Source: Okapia johnstoni (Eukaryota > Chordata > Mammalia > Artiodactyla > Giraffidae). Taken from it: a stretch of 64,000 nucleotides of DNA. The stretch covers positions 60,998,730 through 61,062,729 of the forward strand of contig CM044317.1 in the NCBI GenBank assembly GCA_024291935.2, written 5' to 3'. The notes under the pieces were generated by a model, which saw only the letters and a program-made list of their open reading frames with translations, was not told the DNA's origin and did not search any database. Every line of letters starts with the position of its first letter. Position 1 is the first letter of the stretch. This document shows, one piece after another, positions 34,804-46,950 of the stretch. Both the position numbers and the translations under genes were made by a program.

Positions 34804-35756
34804 ATGTACTTGTCACCTAGCTTTCATAATTATCAACTCCTATTCCTATTTCAACATAATTGTTGACTCCATAATCCTATTTCATCTATATATTCATGTA
34901 CTTTCTCTTCTCCAGATTATTTTGAAGAAAATTCCAAGTATCACATTATTTCATATGTAAATACTTAAGTCTATACATTTAAAAGGCAAGGCCTCTTATA
35001 AGATAATTATAAACCTTTAAACAAATTTAATTCCTGAAGACCAAAGGGAAATTATTGATGATCAAATTTTAACATTGGGGAAATCACAGTTTTACTGAAT
35101 TTTTTTGTTTGTTATCTATATTAAGTTTTTAAAAAATTGGACAAGCATCATTTTGGACAAACCATGTAATGTCTGACTGGAAATGTCTAAACAGGGGTAA
35201 TTATCATAACTTCTATGAAAATAAAAACATAGAAGCATCAGATAAATATTTAAGCATCAGATTAAAATTTCTTTAATCTTCTGATTTCATCTTAGGATGA
35301 AAATATATCTTACATTCCATATATGTATTCCTACTTCATTAGGCACAGGCTTGAGAAAAGACATGGTAAAAGAAACAGCCACGACAAGTATTCCTTGGCT
35401 CACTGCTGTTTCCCTAGTTCTTATATATGCCATACGTCTGGCATATAGTAGAGGCTCAATAGATACCTATTGAATGAATAAATTACTTTAGCAATGTAAG
35501 TTAAGAATTGCATGTCATAGTTGAAACTCTTTAATAAAAACTCCAAACCACTGGAGGGTGGCAGTATTGCTAGGTCTAACTGGAGGTCTACTCCAGCAAA
35601 CGGCAGCCTAGATGCCTTCCTCCCCATTTTCCTCCTTTTTCTTTGTTCTCTCCTCTTTTTTCTTCCAGCAATTTCATATGATCTAGCTCCTCATTTATAT
35701 TGTCTTAGTCTTTGAAATCTTTAATATGTTGCCTGACTTGGTATTTCACATTCATT
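34804..35756. other. Mostly unassigned DNA with an L2 fragment
   Basis: 35390-35480 (tggctcactgctgtttccct ... ctattgaatgaataa) is an L2 3' end remnant. Otherwise nothing recognised. Confidence 0.5.
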
Positions 35757-36037
35757 TTCTTTTTTTAAAAAATTTATTTACTTATTTTTGGCTGTGCCAG
35801 GTCTTCGTTGCTGATGAGAGCTTTCCCTAGTTGTGGAGAATGGGGGTTACCCTCTAGTCGCAGTGTGCAGGCTTCTCATTGCGGTGGCTCCTCTTGTTGC
35901 AGAACACAGACTCAGTCGTGGTAATGCATGGGCTTAGCTGCTCTGTGGCATGTGGGATCCTTCTGGACCAGGGATAGAATCCGTGCCTCCTGCATTGGCA
36001 GGCAGACCTCTCACCAATGAGCCACCAGGGAAGACCT
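35757..36037 (-). mobile_element. CHR-2 type SINE
   Basis: Reverse copy: T-rich start, tttttggctgtgccaggtct, tctagtcgcagtgtgcaggc, and gagccaccagggaagacct at the head end. Confidence 0.9.
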
Positions 36038-36321
36038 GACATTCACTTTCTTATTTAAAAATAGTTGATAATAAAAAAAGTTGAGAATAACAAGAAATTG
36101 TCACCAGTTTCTTCCTATCAAAAGTGGAGGCAATAGTTTGATATAATTTTCTCTCAGAATAATGAATTGGAAATCCATGAACTTGAGCTGGCTAGTTACT
36201 TTCCTTTTCTAACTGCTTATCCTGTGGACCCTGGGTTTGTTTAGTTAGCCCCCACAATTGAGTAAATCGATTCTCTTTCTATATACATACATATCCTAAG
36301 AATATTCTATATCCCTTCTAC

Positions 36322-36556
36322 TTTTTTTTATAATATTTATTTATTTGGCTGCCTTAGGTCTTAGTTGCTGCACTTGGGATATTCATTGCGTCATGTGATT
36401 TCTTTCTTTGTGTTGCACAGACTCTCTAGTTGTGGCTCACGGGGCTTTAGTAGTTGCTCCGTGGCATGTGGCAGCTTAGTTTCCCAACCAGGGATCAAAC
36501 CCACAACCCCTGCATTGCAAGGCATATTCTTAACCACTGGAGCTCCAGGGAAGTCT
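36322..36556 (-). mobile_element. CHR-type SINE
   Basis: Reverse copy: tttatttggctgccttaggt, ctagttgtggctcacggggc, gagctccagggaagtctcct. Confidence 0.88.
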
Positions 36557-36769
36557 CCTCTTCTCCTTGTCAACCTCTAGCTATCCTATGACCCTCCACA
36601 GTCTAGCTCGGATACCATAATACTGTTAAGTCTAAAAATAATGGAAATTTAGCCCAAGTCATTTAGTTGTCCCAATATCAGTGTCTTCATAACTAATATT
36701 TTCTAGCAAATGGGATCTCTATTCATTCTTTAAATAATTTCCTTGCAGGCAGTTGTCTCACTTGTAAGA

Positions 36770-37040
36770 TCTCCTCTTCTTTAATCTCCAGTCCTAACTG
36801 CTGCCAGTTGGGTTTCTCTAACATGCACTTGACCATGTCACCCTCTGGCTTAAAAAACCATCAGTGATTTTCCAGAACCCATTAAGCACAACCAAGACCT
36901 CCTGACATGGTACATACATTCACTCTGTTTTTGTTTTAATCTTCCCGTGTCACTGTTCATCTACTCTGCTTCTTGTGCCCTCACATCCCAACTCTTGCAC
37001 TTCTTAAAGTGTTCCTTCCCAGAGCCAAGAAGTGATTATT
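36770..37040 (+). mobile_element. L2 LINE fragment
   Basis: aacatgcacttgaccatgtc, accctctggcttaaaaaacc, ttcttgtgccctcacatccc fit the conserved L2 3' region. Confidence 0.5.
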
Positions 37041-37164
37041 TGAAAGAAATCACCAGCTGCTAAAAGACACGTTTGTGAGCCAAACTGCTGTCAGTAAGGT
37101 AAAGATCAAAATAAACATCTTTCTGAGAAGTCTTTTACATTATCTATGTAATCTTAATGAATCG

Positions 37165-38683
37165 AATAACTATGATGGTGTGGTCAGTCACCCAGAGCTA
37201 GATATTTTGGAGTGTGAAGTCAAGTGGGCCTTAAGAAGCACTGCTATTAATAAAGCTAGTGGATGTGATGGAATTCCAGTAGAGCTATTCAAAACCCTAA
37301 AGGATGATGATATCAAAGTGTTACACTCAATATGTCCATAAATCTGGAAGACCCAGCAGTGGCCACAGGACTAGTAAAGGTCAATCCTCAGCCAAATTCC
37401 CGAGAAAGGTAGTACCAAAGAATGTGCTAACCATCAGACAACTGCACTCATCTCCCATGCTAGTAAGGTCATGCTTAAAATCTTGTATGCTAGGCTTCAG
37501 CATTATGTGAAGCAAGAACTCCCAGACATCACCTGGTTTTAGAAAAGGCAAAGGAACCAGAGCTCAAATTGCCAACATTTGCTGGATCATAGAGAAAGCA
37601 AGGGAATTCCAAAAAAACACCTACCTCTGTTTCATCAACTAAGCGAAGGCCTTTGACTGTGTGGATCATGACAAACTTTGAAAAGCTCTTAAGGAGATGG
37701 GAATACCAGACCATCTTACTTGTCTCCTGAGAAACCTGTATGTGGGTCAAGAAACAACAGTTAAAACCCTGCATGGAACAATGATTGGTTCATGACTGAG
37801 AAAAGAGTACAACAGGGCTGTCTGTTGTCACCCTGTTTGTTTAACCTATATGCTAAGCACATCATGAGAAATGCCCAGCTGGACAAGTTACAAGCTGGAA
37901 TCAAGATAGGCAGGAGAAATATCAATAATCTCATATATGCAGACGATACCACTCTAATGGCAGAAAGCAAAGAGGAACTAGTCTCTTGATGAGGGTGAAG
38001 GAGGAGAGTGAAAGAGCCAGCTTAAAACTAAATATTAAAAAAACTAAGATCATGACATCCAGCCCTATTACTGCATGGCAAATAGAAAGAGAAAAGGTGG
38101 AAGTAATGACAGATTTCCTCTTCTTGGGCTCCAAAATTACTGTGGACAGTGACTGCAGCCACAAAATCAAATGATTGCTTCTTGGCAGGAAAGTGATGAC
38201 AAACCTAGAGAGTGTGTGTTGAAAAGCAGAGACATTACTTTGCTGACAAAGGTCTGTATAGTCAAGGCTACGGTCTTCCCAATAGTCAAATACGGTTGTG
38301 AGAGCTGGACTATAAAGAAGGCAGAACACCAAAGAATTGATGCCTTCAAGCTGTGGTGCTGGAGAAGACTCCTGAAAGTCCCTTGAATAGAAAGGAAATC
38401 AAACCAGTCAATCTTAAGAACTGGTGCTGAAACTGAAACTTCAGTATTTTGGTCACCTGATGAGAATAGCCAACTCCCTGGAGAAGTCCCTGATGCTGGG
38501 AAAGATTGAGGGCAGAAGGAGAAGAAGGCTGAGGATGAGATGGCTGGATGGCATCACCAAAGCGATGAACATGAATGTGGGCAAAGTTAGGGAGATGGGT
38601 AGGGTCAGGGAGGTCTGGCATGCTGCAGTCAATGGGGTCTCAAAGATTCGGACACGACTGGGCGACTGAACAACAATAATAAC
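37165..38683 (+). mobile_element. BovB (RTE) LINE, 5'-truncated, broken reverse transcriptase
   Basis: Fragments read WALRSTAINKASGCDGIPVE (37228 on), NNLIYADDTTLMAES with the YADD motif (about 37922-37967), and C-terminal CESWTIKKAEHQRIDAFKLW. The tail ends gacacgactgggcgactgaa. An in-frame stop replaces a residue before KAFD near 37641, and there are several frameshifts. Confidence 0.93.
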
Positions 38684-39120
38684 AACATAAAATTTAAACA
38701 TGGCCATTTAGACATCAATAAAATGTTTTATGTATCACAAGTGTCTGCTAACTTTACCTCTGAAGAAGTTGTTACATGCCATACTCTACACCCAGTGATC
38801 ATTCTTTTTACTGCAGTAATTCCTCTTTCCTTCCACTTCCTCCATTGTCATTGGTGTTTTACCTTGGGTTTCCCTTCAACCACAATGTTTCTTAGCCTCA
38901 TCTCTAATCCTGGAGTCACTCTCTCACAGTTATTCTTTCCTTTACATACAATACTTCGATCTGTTCTCTTGCTACACACCTGACTCAAGTCATGACCCTT
39001 TAGGCCCCACTGTAGATTATTCAACCTTTTCTACATTTCATTCCTCCAGATTCTCCCATAGGGATTAAGAATAATCTTTCTCATGTCTCTTTTTCATGAC
39101 ATTATCCCTCACTCAGAATT
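38684..39120. other. Unassigned pyrimidine-rich DNA
   Basis: Possibly old LINE DNA; no confident match. Confidence 0.4.
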
Positions 39121-39325
39121 TATTTTTTAATTTTTTATTTTGTATTGAGGTATAGCCAATTAACAGAAAATGTTGTGATAGTTTTAGATGGACAGTGAAG
39201 GGACTAAAACATACATATACATGTGTCTATTCTCCTCCAAACTCCCCTCCCATCCAGGCTGCCACATAACATCAAGCAGAGTTTCATGTGCTATACAGTA
39301 GGTACTTGGTTATCCATTTTAAATA
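39121..39325 (-). mobile_element. L1 3' UTR fragment
   Basis: Antisense of the same 3' UTR seen sense at 45160-45250: ttttgtattgaggtatagcc, gtgctatacagtaggtactt, tggttatccattttaaatac. Confidence 0.8.
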
Positions 39326-41580
39326 CAGCACCTCACTGAGAAATTTACCAACAGCTAACATTCAATCATTTCATGGATCCAAGTTGCTAACCTTCTACTT
39401 CTTTAAATTAGAGCTCATAACAATTAGTTTAAGGCTCATACCAAACACCACTTTCATTGCAACTGTTTCCTTAACTCGACAGAGGTCTCAGTTCTAGCCA
39501 GTCGGTTCCACTCATCCCGCCCCGTCACTCGACACCCGCTCCTACAATACCAAGCTCTCTGCTCCCTTCCAAACTGCCCCTGGCCTCTCCTCTCCATCTG
39601 TCTGTCCTTTTTCTTCATCAAACATTTCTCATACACCATCTTTCTTATAAAGTTTTCCAAAGGTACAACCACTTCAGCAATCTCCTCAGCCCTTGTGTCA
39701 ATATGAACCATTTGCAGACATCAGAAATGGGCTCTGCTCAGTTTCAGAAAATCATGCATAACCACTGTGAGTTTAGTGGGGGAAATAAGACAGAATTTCA
39801 ATTCCCAAACACCTTTGACAGAATCAAACATGCAGACCGGAATGCCATTCCAGAAGCTTGTTCTTGAAACTTAAGTTCCAGTATAATAATAATGCACAGC
39901 ATTAAACATAGGTCAAATTTTGTATTTATATTAAATAATAAAAATTTTTATTTTTCTGTACTTTCTCTCTCCCTGAAGAGGATAAGGAATCTATACACTT
40001 TCCTTAAGTCAGTGTTCAGCTCCCTGCTGCTTTTGTCTAGGATGAGGTCTGCTGTTGAAGAGTTTATTTTCATTAGGGAGTTGAGTAGGTATATACACCT
40101 GGAGAGAGGGAAAGAGGGATTGATGGTGGGGTTCAGATTTACCAATAAATGAGACCAGGTAGCAAAAAGGAAATTCTACCATAATGCTTCTCCCAGCTCC
40201 CAAGTCTCCAGGATTAAAACCCTGTGATTCACTGCTTTCTCCCAAGCATCCAACATCAAGAATACAGCAAGGGTTAGGATAAAGCTGACCAGAATGCTGG
40301 CTCCCCAAAAGATCTTCACTTTTTGCATTTCAGGCCTCTGTTGTTAACCAAAGTTGGCTAGAAGTTTTGGAGTCGTGGTTACCCCTCTGCACAGCTGTTC
40401 CTTATTTTTTTTTATTACCACCATAGATTCAATCACAAGAGAAAAAGGAAGTTTATTATTTCAAATAGTTTCTTTAAATCTGAAAAACCAGGAAATAAGC
40501 CTGCAGTTATAAAAACATATAAATTCAATCATAGCACCTCAGTCAGGAAAAACATCAGGCCTCATGAGCCAAGCAAGCTTAGCCCCAGTCCCTGCTCAAA
40601 CACCCCCACCAAACACTCCATCGTAACTACGCTTTAAAGCCAAACCAAGCTCAGTCACTTATTTGTCTCTGAGCACAAAAGTAGTGTTGGGCTGTGTGGA
40701 AGGTTTCAACTGAGAGCAAAAACCCCTCCTCACATCTGAATCCCAGCAAGATGGCTGCAGAAGATCTCAGTTTTCAGACAAATGTTCTACATGAAATAAA
40801 AAAGCAGGAAAATATTTTTGTTTCTAATAAAATTGCTTGATTTTAATAATAAAGCTCTATGCTTAGATTTTTCTCCAATAATATGAGGATGTCAGGGTAA
40901 CTAACTTCCATTTCCCTGCTATTAACTCCTAATTCTAATTTCCAGGTCAAAGCATCAAGAGTGAGACCACATGGAGAGGAACGTCTCGTGGTTGCCTGTC
41001 TCCATTAGTTCTCACTGGAACACCATCACGTATCCAGGTGGAAACACATCATACATATGTATGACAGAAACAGTAGAGTCAAAACGATCTCAAAATCTCC
41101 TTCCGCCATACAAGCTCTAAGTATGTCACATGAAGTGACCTTTTCATACAATATTAGAACACAACACTGTTGGTTGAGCTCAGATGAAGAGTCAGTCTCC
41201 TGTTGGAAGCTCAGTCCAAATAATATGCTACTGAGACAACCAGAAGGCAGTTATCAGCCCTTATTACTAATGGTTGAATTTGGGTAACTTAAAAGGACAT
41301 TTTATGAGATTCCAATGCAGTCAAATATAGTCTTATTGTTGCAGCCGTTATACTTAAATAATCACAACAGTGAACTCTTCATTTCTCAGCTTCTTGTAAG
41401 CCAATCACAGGGCAATAATTACAACTTCTTTAAACTATCTGCTTTAAGCACACAATCAAAAATAGAAGAGTTGCAGGGGAGAAAGAAGAATGTTGTATTA
41501 TTACGTTGGGGAGGGAAAGGCAGTTGCATTTGACACAGTAAAACTGCATCTTCCTTATGCAGCTGTCTTAGATATGAATA
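39326..41580. other. No gene or repeat recognised
   Basis: About 2.2 kb free of obvious ruminant repeats; several short open frames without protein features. Confidence 0.45.
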
Positions 41581-41583
41581 TAT

Positions 41584-41612
<29 letters not shown>
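41581..41612. repeat. (TG)n/(TA)n microsatellite
   Basis: Alternating TG then TA dinucleotides. Confidence 0.9.
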
Positions 41613-41614
<2 letters not shown>

Positions 41615-41787
41615 TTCCATCTTATAAATGGATCTGAAATTGTCTTAAATTTCAGTTGTAACTTCCACCACTTCGAAAAAGCACTGCCTGGACCAACGTC
41701 TATGCAACAAAGGCCTGTACCACAAATAGTTCACTGGATTCCCCATGAATCATATCAGGGCATTCCATTTAAGACACATTCCTGGGA

Positions 41788-41910
41788 CTTCCCTGGTGGT
41801 TCAGGCGTTAGGGCTCTACATTTGCACTGCAGAGAATGCAGGTTCAGTCCCTGGTGGGGGAATTAAGATCCTTCAAGCTGCATGGTGCTGTAAAATAAAA
41901 TAAAATACAC
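41788..41910 (+). mobile_element. CHR-1 type SINE
   Basis: gggacttccctggtggttca, ggtgggggaattaagatcct, then an AAAAT-repeat tail. Confidence 0.9.
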
Positions 41911-44106
41911 ATTTCTACCCGTGTGAGAATCCAGTTGTGTCTAGTGACTCCTCACTGACATCTAGGACGAATCTTCCCCAGGTGATTGTTTCCAGAGAAA
42001 AAGTTCAAGTGAGAGTATCAAGCAGGGAAAAATAAAATGTAAAGGAAAACATTAAGACCAGTTGGCCCAGGTCAGGGCCCTCTCTGTGGCATGTGCAAGG
42101 AGCCTGCAGAGAAATGTCTTGTTGCGTCTTAGACTCAGAAGCAGCCTGTAAATTTCCCCAGGATACAAAATCATCTGATTAGTGTGGCCGGCTGCCCATT
42201 CCCTTTGCTTTCCCATTCTGGGTCAATTGTTGCACCAAGATGTCCCTACCTTTCCCTCTACGCGACTTGTGAGCTCACAAGTCTGGTGTGACTTGTCATA
42301 GCCCAGAGTAGAAAGTGTCAGTAAAGATAGCAGTTATCAGGTGAGAGATGCTGGATCCACTTAAAAAGTCCTTAGGAGAGATTTTTTTTAAAAGTCTGAG
42401 CATTTGATCTCCCCACCCCCACTTTTAAGTTAATGAATTCTGCCTATTTGGAGTTCTGGAAAATATGAGCAGAATGAGTTAAGTCAAAAGAAAGGTACTA
42501 CCTTTTGTAAAACAGTGGGAAATACCACCCAAGAGTGAAGGAATCTCTATTTCTTGAAAGACTGTGAGCTACTGACCTTTCTGGATTCTTGATCTATGCC
42601 CTCTTTTCTTTGTAATACCTAAACTCATTCATTTTTGGGGTACAGAATACTGTGTGATAGGCCATGCTGATATTCTTTCACACCCCAAAGCTCCTTAAGC
42701 TGTCTCTAGAAGCAAATGTTGAGCAAATCAGTCCATGAGAAAGGTTCTTATCATCTATTGTTCACCCCAAAGTAACATCACGCAGGGAGTTGACGATCAA
42801 AGGCCGTAAAAGAAAAGCAGCGTACTGAAGAAGTGACTCCAAAATGTCAGTACAATCTATTGAGGGAAAGGTATTTTCAGGAAAAGGTAACTTATTGAAT
42901 GCATCTAGGAATTTGCAAACTATTCTGAGCGGATCACAAAAGCTCTCCTAGGAACTCTCATTATCTTCCAGTGCCCCCACCCTCCTCCCTGGGGCAACTT
43001 CCCAGGAGAGTAACTCTTGGCGTTGATATTGTGTTAGTTTCCTAATAACCCTAAGGGACTTGGCGACTGCTCCACAAGCAGGCTGGTTGCTCTGCGTTGC
43101 AGGCAGGCAGGCCACTCCTCCGCCCTCCCCATCCCTAAATCTGGAGCTCTGACTTAATTGAGCAGGTTTACACTATTGCCCCTCCCCCCCTCCAAAACAA
43201 ATGCCCTCGCTCGGATCTTCCTATTTCCTGCACTGAAGCCGGTTGCCCACGAGCTTAGCCGCTGATTCCTTTGGAGTTGCCTAGCTGGCTTTTCATCCTT
43301 TTCCCTTGTGCATTTGTTTTCTCAGAGTGAACATTTGCAGGGGCCCCGACTCCACTGACTAAATGACGGCAACTGGCCAAGGCATTCTCTCTTCTGTTCC
43401 TAGAGAGTTAGGAAGTCTGGGAATGGGTTTGGCAAGAAGGTCCCTCGGTACCCTGAACCCTGTTGCTTCTAGTGCTGCCCACTTCTTTCCAGTTACAAGT
43501 GCAAAAACCTGCATTTACTGCTCTCTGGGCAGCTTCGGAATCTCCCACGTCCCCCAGGCCAGAGGGTGTCCCCAGGAGCCTTGTTTCTGAAAGAGGGACC
43601 CAAAGGATGTTGAAGAAGAGACCGGGGGATTCCCAGCCCAGGCTTCTCTTCCAATCGTCCCTGCTAGCTGAGTGGGTCTGCCACCCCCTCCTCTGACCTT
43701 CAGCTGCCTTCCTGCCAGTGCCTTTGTTTAGCTGAAGCACCAAGGTTCCACTGGGACGCCTGAAAGAGTGACCAGTGGTTCAAGACGTGTTTTTTTTTTC
43801 CTAACTATCTCATCTTCTTGACCAGAAGTCTTCCCATCTTCTTTCTCTAATGATGTCATCTTCTTTCCTTCTCAAAGATAACTGGATGGTTGTTTGTTAC
43901 TACTTTTCTGGGAATGTTCGACTGTGCTGCAGAGACACAAGCAGCAGAGCAGAAGGACTACAGGAGTCGGTGTGGGACCCTGGCGCTAGTGTCCCTCCAA
44001 TCGTAACTTCCCCAAACATGCCCAAACCGTTTCCTCCCAGGCTTTTCACAGTTACCAGGCCCATGGCAAGTCTTTAACTTTTAAGTGAAATGATCTTTAA
44101 AGAAAT
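41911..44106. other. Repeat-poor, GC-richer stretch; possible regulatory DNA
   Basis: About 2.2 kb without recognised transposons. 42950-43800 is clearly GC-richer than its surroundings and includes C-rich tracts and an ETS-like tatttcctgca near 43221-43231. No open frame with family features. A regulatory role is inference. Confidence 0.4.
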
Positions 44107-44117
44107 AAAGAGTTTCA

Positions 44118-45548
44118 CAAAATGGATTAAAGACCTAAATGTGAGACTGGACACTATAAATCTCCTAGAAGAAAACATAGGCATAACACCCTGACATAAA
44201 TCATGGCAACATCTTTTTTGATCCATCTCCCAGGAAATTGGAAATAAAAACAAAAATAAACAAACAGGACCTACTCAAACTCAAAAGTTTTTGCTCAGCA
44301 ACGGAAACAATAAACAGAACGAAAGCACAACCCACATATTGGGAGCAAATATTTGCAAATGATGTGACCGATAAGGGATTAGCTTCCAAAATATACAAAC
44401 AGCTCATGATGCTTAACAGCATCAAAACAAATAACCCACTCAAAAAATGGGCAGCAGACCCAAATAGACATTTCTCCAAAGAAGACACACAGATGGCCAA
44501 TGGGCACATAAAAAGATGTTCAACTTCACTAATTAATCAAGAAATGCAAATCAAAACTACAAAGAGATATCACCTCACACCAGCCAGAATAGCTATCATC
44601 AAAAAAATCCACAAACAATGAATGCTGGAGAAGGTGTGGAGAGAAAGGAACCTTCCTGCACTATTGGTGGGAATGTAAATTCTTACAGCCACAATGGAGA
44701 ACAGTATGGAGGTCCCTTAAAAAGCTAAAAGCAGAGCTACCATATGAGTCTGCAATCCACTCCTGGATATATATCTGGAGAATATCCAAAATGATAGATG
44801 CACCCCAGTGTTCGGGCAGCACTGTTTACAATAGCCAAGACATGGAAGCAACTTAATGTCCATCGACAGAGGAATGGATAAAGAAGATGTAGTTCATATA
44901 TACAAAGCAATATTACTCAGCCATTAAAAAGAATGAACTAATGTCATTAGAAGTAACATAGATGGACCTACAGAATGTCATACTGAGAGAAGTAAGTCAG
45001 AGAGAGAAGAATAAATAACCCATGACATCACTTATATGTAGAATATAAAAAGAAATGATAGAAATAAACTTACAAAATGGAAAGAGACTCACAGACTTAG
45101 AAAATGAACTTATGGTTGCCAGAGGGAAGGGATAATGAGGGCATTTGGGATGATCATGTACACACTGCTATATTTAAAATGGATAACCAACAAGCATATT
45201 TTGTATAGCACAGGGAACTCTGCTCAATGTTATGTAGCAGCCTGGATAGGACTGGGGTTTGGGGGGCAGAATGGATACATGTATATCTATGGCTGAGTCC
45301 CTTCGCTGTTCAACTGAAACTATCACAACATTGTTAATCAGCTGCTGCTGCTGCTGCTGCTGCTAAGTCGCTTCAGTCGTGTCTGACTCTGTGCGACCCC
45401 ATAGACGGCAGCCCACCAGGCTCCGCCGTCCCTGGGATTCTCCAGGCAAGAACACTGGAGTGGGTTGCCATTGCCTTCTCCAGTTAATCAGCTATATCTC
45501 AATAAAAAAGTTCAAAAACAAAAAAACAAAAAAAAAAAAGAAAAGAAA
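44118..45548 (+). mobile_element. L1 LINE, 5'-truncated insertion with 11-bp target duplication
   Basis: Starts inside ORF2. A 127-codon frame at 44238-44621 ([15 protein letters not shown]..., QIKTTKRYHLTPARI) is the ORF2 C-terminal domain. The 3' UTR, AATAAA near 45499 and an A-rich tail to 45548 follow. aaagagtttca flanks it at 44107-44117 and 45549-45559. A SINE interrupts the 3' UTR at 45344-45482. Confidence 0.95.
45344..45482 (-). mobile_element. SINE2/Bov-tA-type monomer nested in the L1 3' UTR
   Basis: Begins with a GCT-triplet run (the CAG tail in its own orientation), then aagtcgcttcagtcgtgtct, and ends gccattgccttctcca. Perfect 11-bp duplication gttaatcagct at 45333-45343 and 45483-45493. 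Confidence 0.95.
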
Positions 45549-45559
45549 AAAGAGTTTCA

Positions 45560-45904
45560 AAGGCTGAACTAAAGGAAAGAACAGTACATGAAACACTTAG
45601 CCTAAAATTGGAGGGAAAAAGCAGCCGGTCCAAAGTTATTTGATGGATATTCTGTATCCTATCTGCTGTAACTTTATACTTGCCCATGCCAAGTCTTAAT
45701 TCAGCCTTCAATTTTGTCTTAAGAAGCTCTTTAGGGTTACAAAACCATTTCTCCATCCAACTCCTGTGACCCTCTCTTAAGCATCTGAGACTTTAAACAT
45801 CCCTCCAGAGAGAGGATATTGGGAATTTCCAGCCTGCACTTTGTATGACACTTAAATAATGGCAATAAATGAATGACAGTATGTACAATATCCCATGTGA
45901 ACTA
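45560..45904. other. No gene or repeat recognised
   Basis: Short unassigned stretch after the L1. Confidence 0.45.
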
Positions 45905-46135
45905 GATTGGGCTTCCTCACAACATGGCAGCCTCAGGAAGGTTGGTTGCCTATATAGAAGTTGAAGGTAACAAGAGCATCTATTTCAACAAGCAAGTTAG
46001 AAATATCGTGACTGCCTTTTTTGAACTTGCCTTGGAAGTTACATAGCATCACAGTCAGAAAAGGCAGTCCAGTTTTGGAGGGAAGAAACATAACCCCCAC
46101 CTCTTGACGGGAAGAATGTAAAAGGATTTATGGAC
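45905..46135 (+). mobile_element. Ancient LTR-like mammalian repeat, 3' part
   Basis: gggcttcctcacaacatggc and cacctcttgacgggaagaat match the 3' half of the family at 12326 and 18895. Confidence 0.5.
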
Positions 46136-46189
46136 GTACTAAACAATATTGACTGACCCTCCCTTTTGTCTTGCAATTAAGTTTTCATC

Positions 46190-46795
46190 ACCCTGACCTT
46201 CTCCAGTTCTTCTGACTGGTCTATCTTCAGGTGATTTCCACATTGAAAATGTTGGCAGGTGAGACAGCTGGTCTCCAAAGATGGCCCCTTAACAACCACT
46301 CCTCCCAGTACAGCGCTCCTGTGCAGTCCCCTCCCACAGTGAGTCTGGACCGGCACTGTGGAGGAAGTGATCCCATGTGACATCCAAGAAGTCTTGCTGC
46401 TTATACTAGGGTCTTTTGAAATGCTCATTCAGGAGAAAGTCAGCCACCATGTAAGAAGTCTAATCTGAGAGCACCATGCAGTGAGGAATCCTATGTGGTT
46501 CACATGGAGGAACTGCATGAAGAGAACAAAATGCTTGGTGAGCCCCTAGAGATTTCAGTGCTCTCAGCCTGGATGGCAGACACTTAAGTGAGGAAGCCAT
46601 CTTGGATGTTCAGCCTGGTTGAGCATTCAAATGACTCCAGCCCAGCCACTATCTGACTGTAAACACACTTGAGACATCAAGCAAGAATGATCCAGCTGGG
46701 TCTAGACAATCCCCAGAATCTTGAGAGATAATAACAAATAGTTACTTTAAACCAATAATTGTGTGATGGCTTGATAGCAATAGAACACCAGGTTC
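46190..46795 (+). mobile_element. MaLR-like LTR (MLT type)
   Basis: Ordered phrases tgaggaagccatcttggatg, actccagcccagcca, aatcttgagagataataaca, aataattgtgtgatgg fit the 3' portion of an old MaLR LTR; edges approximate. Confidence 0.45.
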
Positions 46796-46950
46796 TATCC
46801 ATGCCACCTCTGAATGTCTCCCCAGTCTGGTCCTCTTAGGCAGAACTTTGGCTTCAAATATTTGCTAAGGCAAAGCTTGCTGTCTGTTCAGAGCAAGCAC
46901 TTATGCCTTTAGAGAAGTTGCTCTTGGAATTTACACTAGATATGCTCACA

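Noticed and set aside
44238..44621. 127-codon frame as a host gene
   Set aside because: Matches the C-terminal part of L1 ORF2, inside an L1 insertion with target duplication.
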